Shown: piece after piece, positions 62,301-64,000 of the stretch
Layout: every line of letters begins with the position of its first letter
How positions within the stretch are numbered: the first letter of the stretch is position 1
NCBI RefSeq assembly: GCF_002338065.1
Contig: NZ_DDHJ01000011.1
Coordinates: forward strand, 151,799 to 215,798
DNA from: Pseudomonas sp. UBA1879
Lineage (GTDB): Bacteria > Pseudomonadota > Gammaproteobacteria > Pseudomonadales > Pseudomonadaceae
Length of the DNA stretch: 64,000 bases
Reading direction: 5' to 3'
The notes under the pieces: generated by a model
Database searches by the model: none
What the model was told of the DNA's origin: nothing
What the model saw: the letters and a program-made list of their open reading frames with translations, nothing else
Made by a program: the position numbers and the translations under genes

Positions 62301-63620
62301 ATGTTCAATTCTCTTCGCAAGGCCGTCGAGGCCGAGTTGCAGGTCTCCACCGCCGCGTTGTGCCAGTCGAAGGCCAAGCTGGCGGCGATCAGCCGTTCCA
62401 TGGCCATGATCGAGTTCACGCCGGACGGCATCATCCTCGATGCCAATGAAAATTTCTGCCTGACCATGGGCTATCAGCCGGGCGAACTGACGGGCAAGCA
62501 TCACCGGATTTTCTGCGAGAGGGCGTTCTGCGACAGCGAAGCCTACGGCAAATTGTGGCGCGACCTGGCCCGCGGCGAACCGCTGTGCGGCACGTTCATG
62601 CGGCTGGACAAATCGGGTCGCGAGATCTGGCTGGAAGCGAGTTACATGCCGGTTTACGACACCGACGGCCGGGTTCAGAGCGTGATCAAGGTGGCGGCTG
62701 ACATCACAACCCGCGCGCATAAGGATCACGAGAATCAGAGCATGATCGACGCCATCAGCCGTTCGATGGCGACGATCGAGTTCTCTCCCGACGGGAGGGT
62801 GATCACCGCCAATGACAACTTCCTCAAGACCCTGCACTACACCCTCGCCGAAGTGGTCGGTCAGCATCACAGCCTGTTCTGTACGCGCGAAGAGGTCGAG
62901 TCGCCTGCCTACAAGGCGTTCTGGGCCTCGCTGAATCGCGGCGAGTATCACTCCCATCGCTTCGAACGGGTCGATAAACACGGTCAGAAAGTCTATCTGG
63001 AAGCCACCTATAACCCGCTGTTCGACGCCAAGGGGCGCCTGTACAAAGTGGTGAAGTTTGCGAGCGACATCACCGAGCAGGTGACCGTCCAGCGCAGTGC
63101 CGCGACCACCGCCCACGACACCTCGGTGCGCACCGACGCCTGCGCGCAAAAGGGCTCGAGCGTGGTGCAGCAAACGGTCGAAGTGATCGAGCAGATTTCC
63201 CGCGACCTCAACGAAGCGGCGCGCAGTATCGACGCGGTCAACAAACAGTCGGAAATCATCGCCACCATCGTCCAGACCATTCGCGGAATAGCCGATCAGA
63301 CCAACCTGCTGGCACTCAACGCTGCCATCGAAGCCGCGCGCGCCGGCGAGCACGGACGCGGGTTCGCCGTGGTGGCCGACGAGGTGCGCGGGCTGGCCGC
63401 CCGGACCAGCAAGGCCACGGTCGAGATCGTCGACGTCGTGCGACAGAACAATGAGCTGGCCAAGAGTGCGGTATCGAGCATGCAGTCGAGCCTCAGCCGA
63501 ACCGGCACCGGGGTGGAATTGGCGAATGAGGCAGGCGAAGTGATCCTGGAAATCCAGCAGGGATCACGGCACGTAGTGGATGCGATCAGCCAGTTCAATT
63601 CGACGTTGAAGCTGGATTAA
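62301..63620 (+). CDS. Soluble PAS-PAS-MCP chemoreceptor (BdlA-like)
   Basis: A 439-residue cytoplasmic receptor with no membrane segment. Two PAS domains lie at about residues 28-145 (SMAMIEFTPDGIILDANENF) and 150-265 (SMATIEFSPDGRVITANDNF); they are close copies of each other. The methyl-accepting signalling domain follows, with the highly conserved hairpin tip IADQTNLLALNAAIEAARAGEHGRGFAVVADEVRGLA near 330-366. BdlA of P. aeruginosa, a biofilm dispersion protein, has the same layout and a similar length. I start at ATG 62301 (MFNSLRKAVEAEL), which has GAGGTG upstream. A dispersal role is inference from similarity. Confidence 0.87.
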   Translation: MFNSLRKAVEAELQVSTAALCQSKAKLAAISRSMAMIEFTPDGIILDANENFCLTMGYQPGELTGKHHRIFCERAFCDSEAYGKLWRDLARGEPLCGTFMRLDKSGREIWLEASYMPVYDTDGRVQSVIKVAADITTRAHKDHENQSMIDAISRSMATIEFSPDGRVITANDNFLKTLHYTLAEVVGQHHSLFCTREEVESPAYKAFWASLNRGEYHSHRFERVDKHGQKVYLEATYNPLFDAKGRLYKVVKFASDITEQVTVQRSAATTAHDTSVRTDACAQKGSSVVQQTVEVIEQISRDLNEAARSIDAVNKQSEIIATIVQTIRGIADQTNLLALNAAIEAARAGEHGRGFAVVADEVRGLAARTSKATVEIVDVVRQNNELAKSAVSSMQSSLSRTGTGVELANEAGEVILEIQQGSRHVVDAISQFNSTLKLD

Positions 63621-64000
63621 GTCAGGTGCCGGGGTCTGCAGGAACATCGGGGACGCCGCAGATCCTGAACAGCGCCCCCAATGTCGGACACCTATTTGCG
63701 ACGGCTGGGAAGCGGCGTGTCAGACGACGCTTCGCCGTCTGAACCATCGCTTCGCGGCCGTCGTTTCTATGGCTGCTTCTACACGATAAGTGGCGTTGTC
63801 GAAGATTTCGTCTCATACCGACTTCTGTTGGAGCAGCCGAAGGCATGACGTCCGCGTATGTTGCGTGTTGATAGACTCTTTGGTTCCGGCGTTTCCCTCT
63901 TGAATGGACGCGTACTTGAATTAGTGTTTCACACCGATCAGTGTAGGCTCGTCCGGAGGCACGACGGCTTCTTCGACGGTATGTCTGATGCTCATCACCC
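63621..64000. other. Right-hand end of the window, no complete gene
   Basis: About 380 bp. No convincing gene is seen. An ATG at 63981 (MSDAHH…) could begin a gene that continues beyond the window, but too little is visible to say. Confidence 0.5.

Overview
The window is chromosomal DNA from a Pseudomonas, most likely of the fluorescens/syringae side of the genus. The evidence is the GC-rich coding style, several gene orders familiar from Pseudomonas (gacS-ldhA, arsC-wrbA, phoPQ, pcpS, a two-component pair next to nrdA), and many copies of Pseudomonas-type REP inverted repeats between genes. The genus is firm; the species is inference.

Layout. 1-6272 is core housekeeping: the 3' end of gacS, ldhA, a zinc-finger-like hypothetical overlapping a META-domain lipoprotein, a thioredoxin-like lipoprotein, an arsC-wrbA-DUF2069 operon and a divergent alkyladenine glycosylase. 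The META/thioredoxin intergenic junction has been tandemly triplicated with a 324-bp period. 6366-19519 is a large hydroxyproline catabolic region. It holds a GntR/FCD regulator, lhpA epimerase, the lhpB-lhpF-lhpE D-hydroxyproline dehydrogenase, an AraC/PAS regulator (lhpR-like), a polar amino acid ABC transporter (binding protein, two permeases, ATPase), a fused aconitase X (probable cis-3-hydroxyproline dehydratase), a second proline-racemase-family enzyme with a Ser/Cys active site, and an lhpC-like deaminase. A GTATAC motif sits upstream of three of these units and may define the GntR regulon. 19696-34539 is again mostly core: ttcA, sprT, dctA, phoPQ, a dienelactone hydrolase, pcpS, an fhuF-like reductase, a second two-component system and nrdA. 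nrdA carries what look like two NrdR boxes 32 bp apart plus a DnaA box.

34540-39965 is the accessory part. nrdA and nrdB, normally near neighbours, are separated by about 2.4 kb holding a two-gene module of small proteins of unknown function and a decayed Fic toxin/antitoxin pair. After nrdB come an HNH endonuclease fragment and a minus-strand cluster of one unrecognised protein plus two paralogous small membrane proteins, which looks like an orphan toxin/immunity arrangement.

40336-64000 is a mix of lineage genes: small secreted proteins, three LysE/RhtB exporters, a MASE2-GGDEF diguanylate cyclase, an MFS transporter, several AraC/LysR/LuxR regulators, a TonB-dependent receptor, a PACE efflux protein, a hipBA toxin-antitoxin operon with four operator-like repeats phased at about 30 bp, an aldose sugar dehydrogenase, alkC, a DapF-fold protein with both catalytic cysteines replaced by serine, and a PAS-PAS-MCP protein resembling BdlA. 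No rRNA, tRNA, CRISPR array, integrase or transposase was seen.
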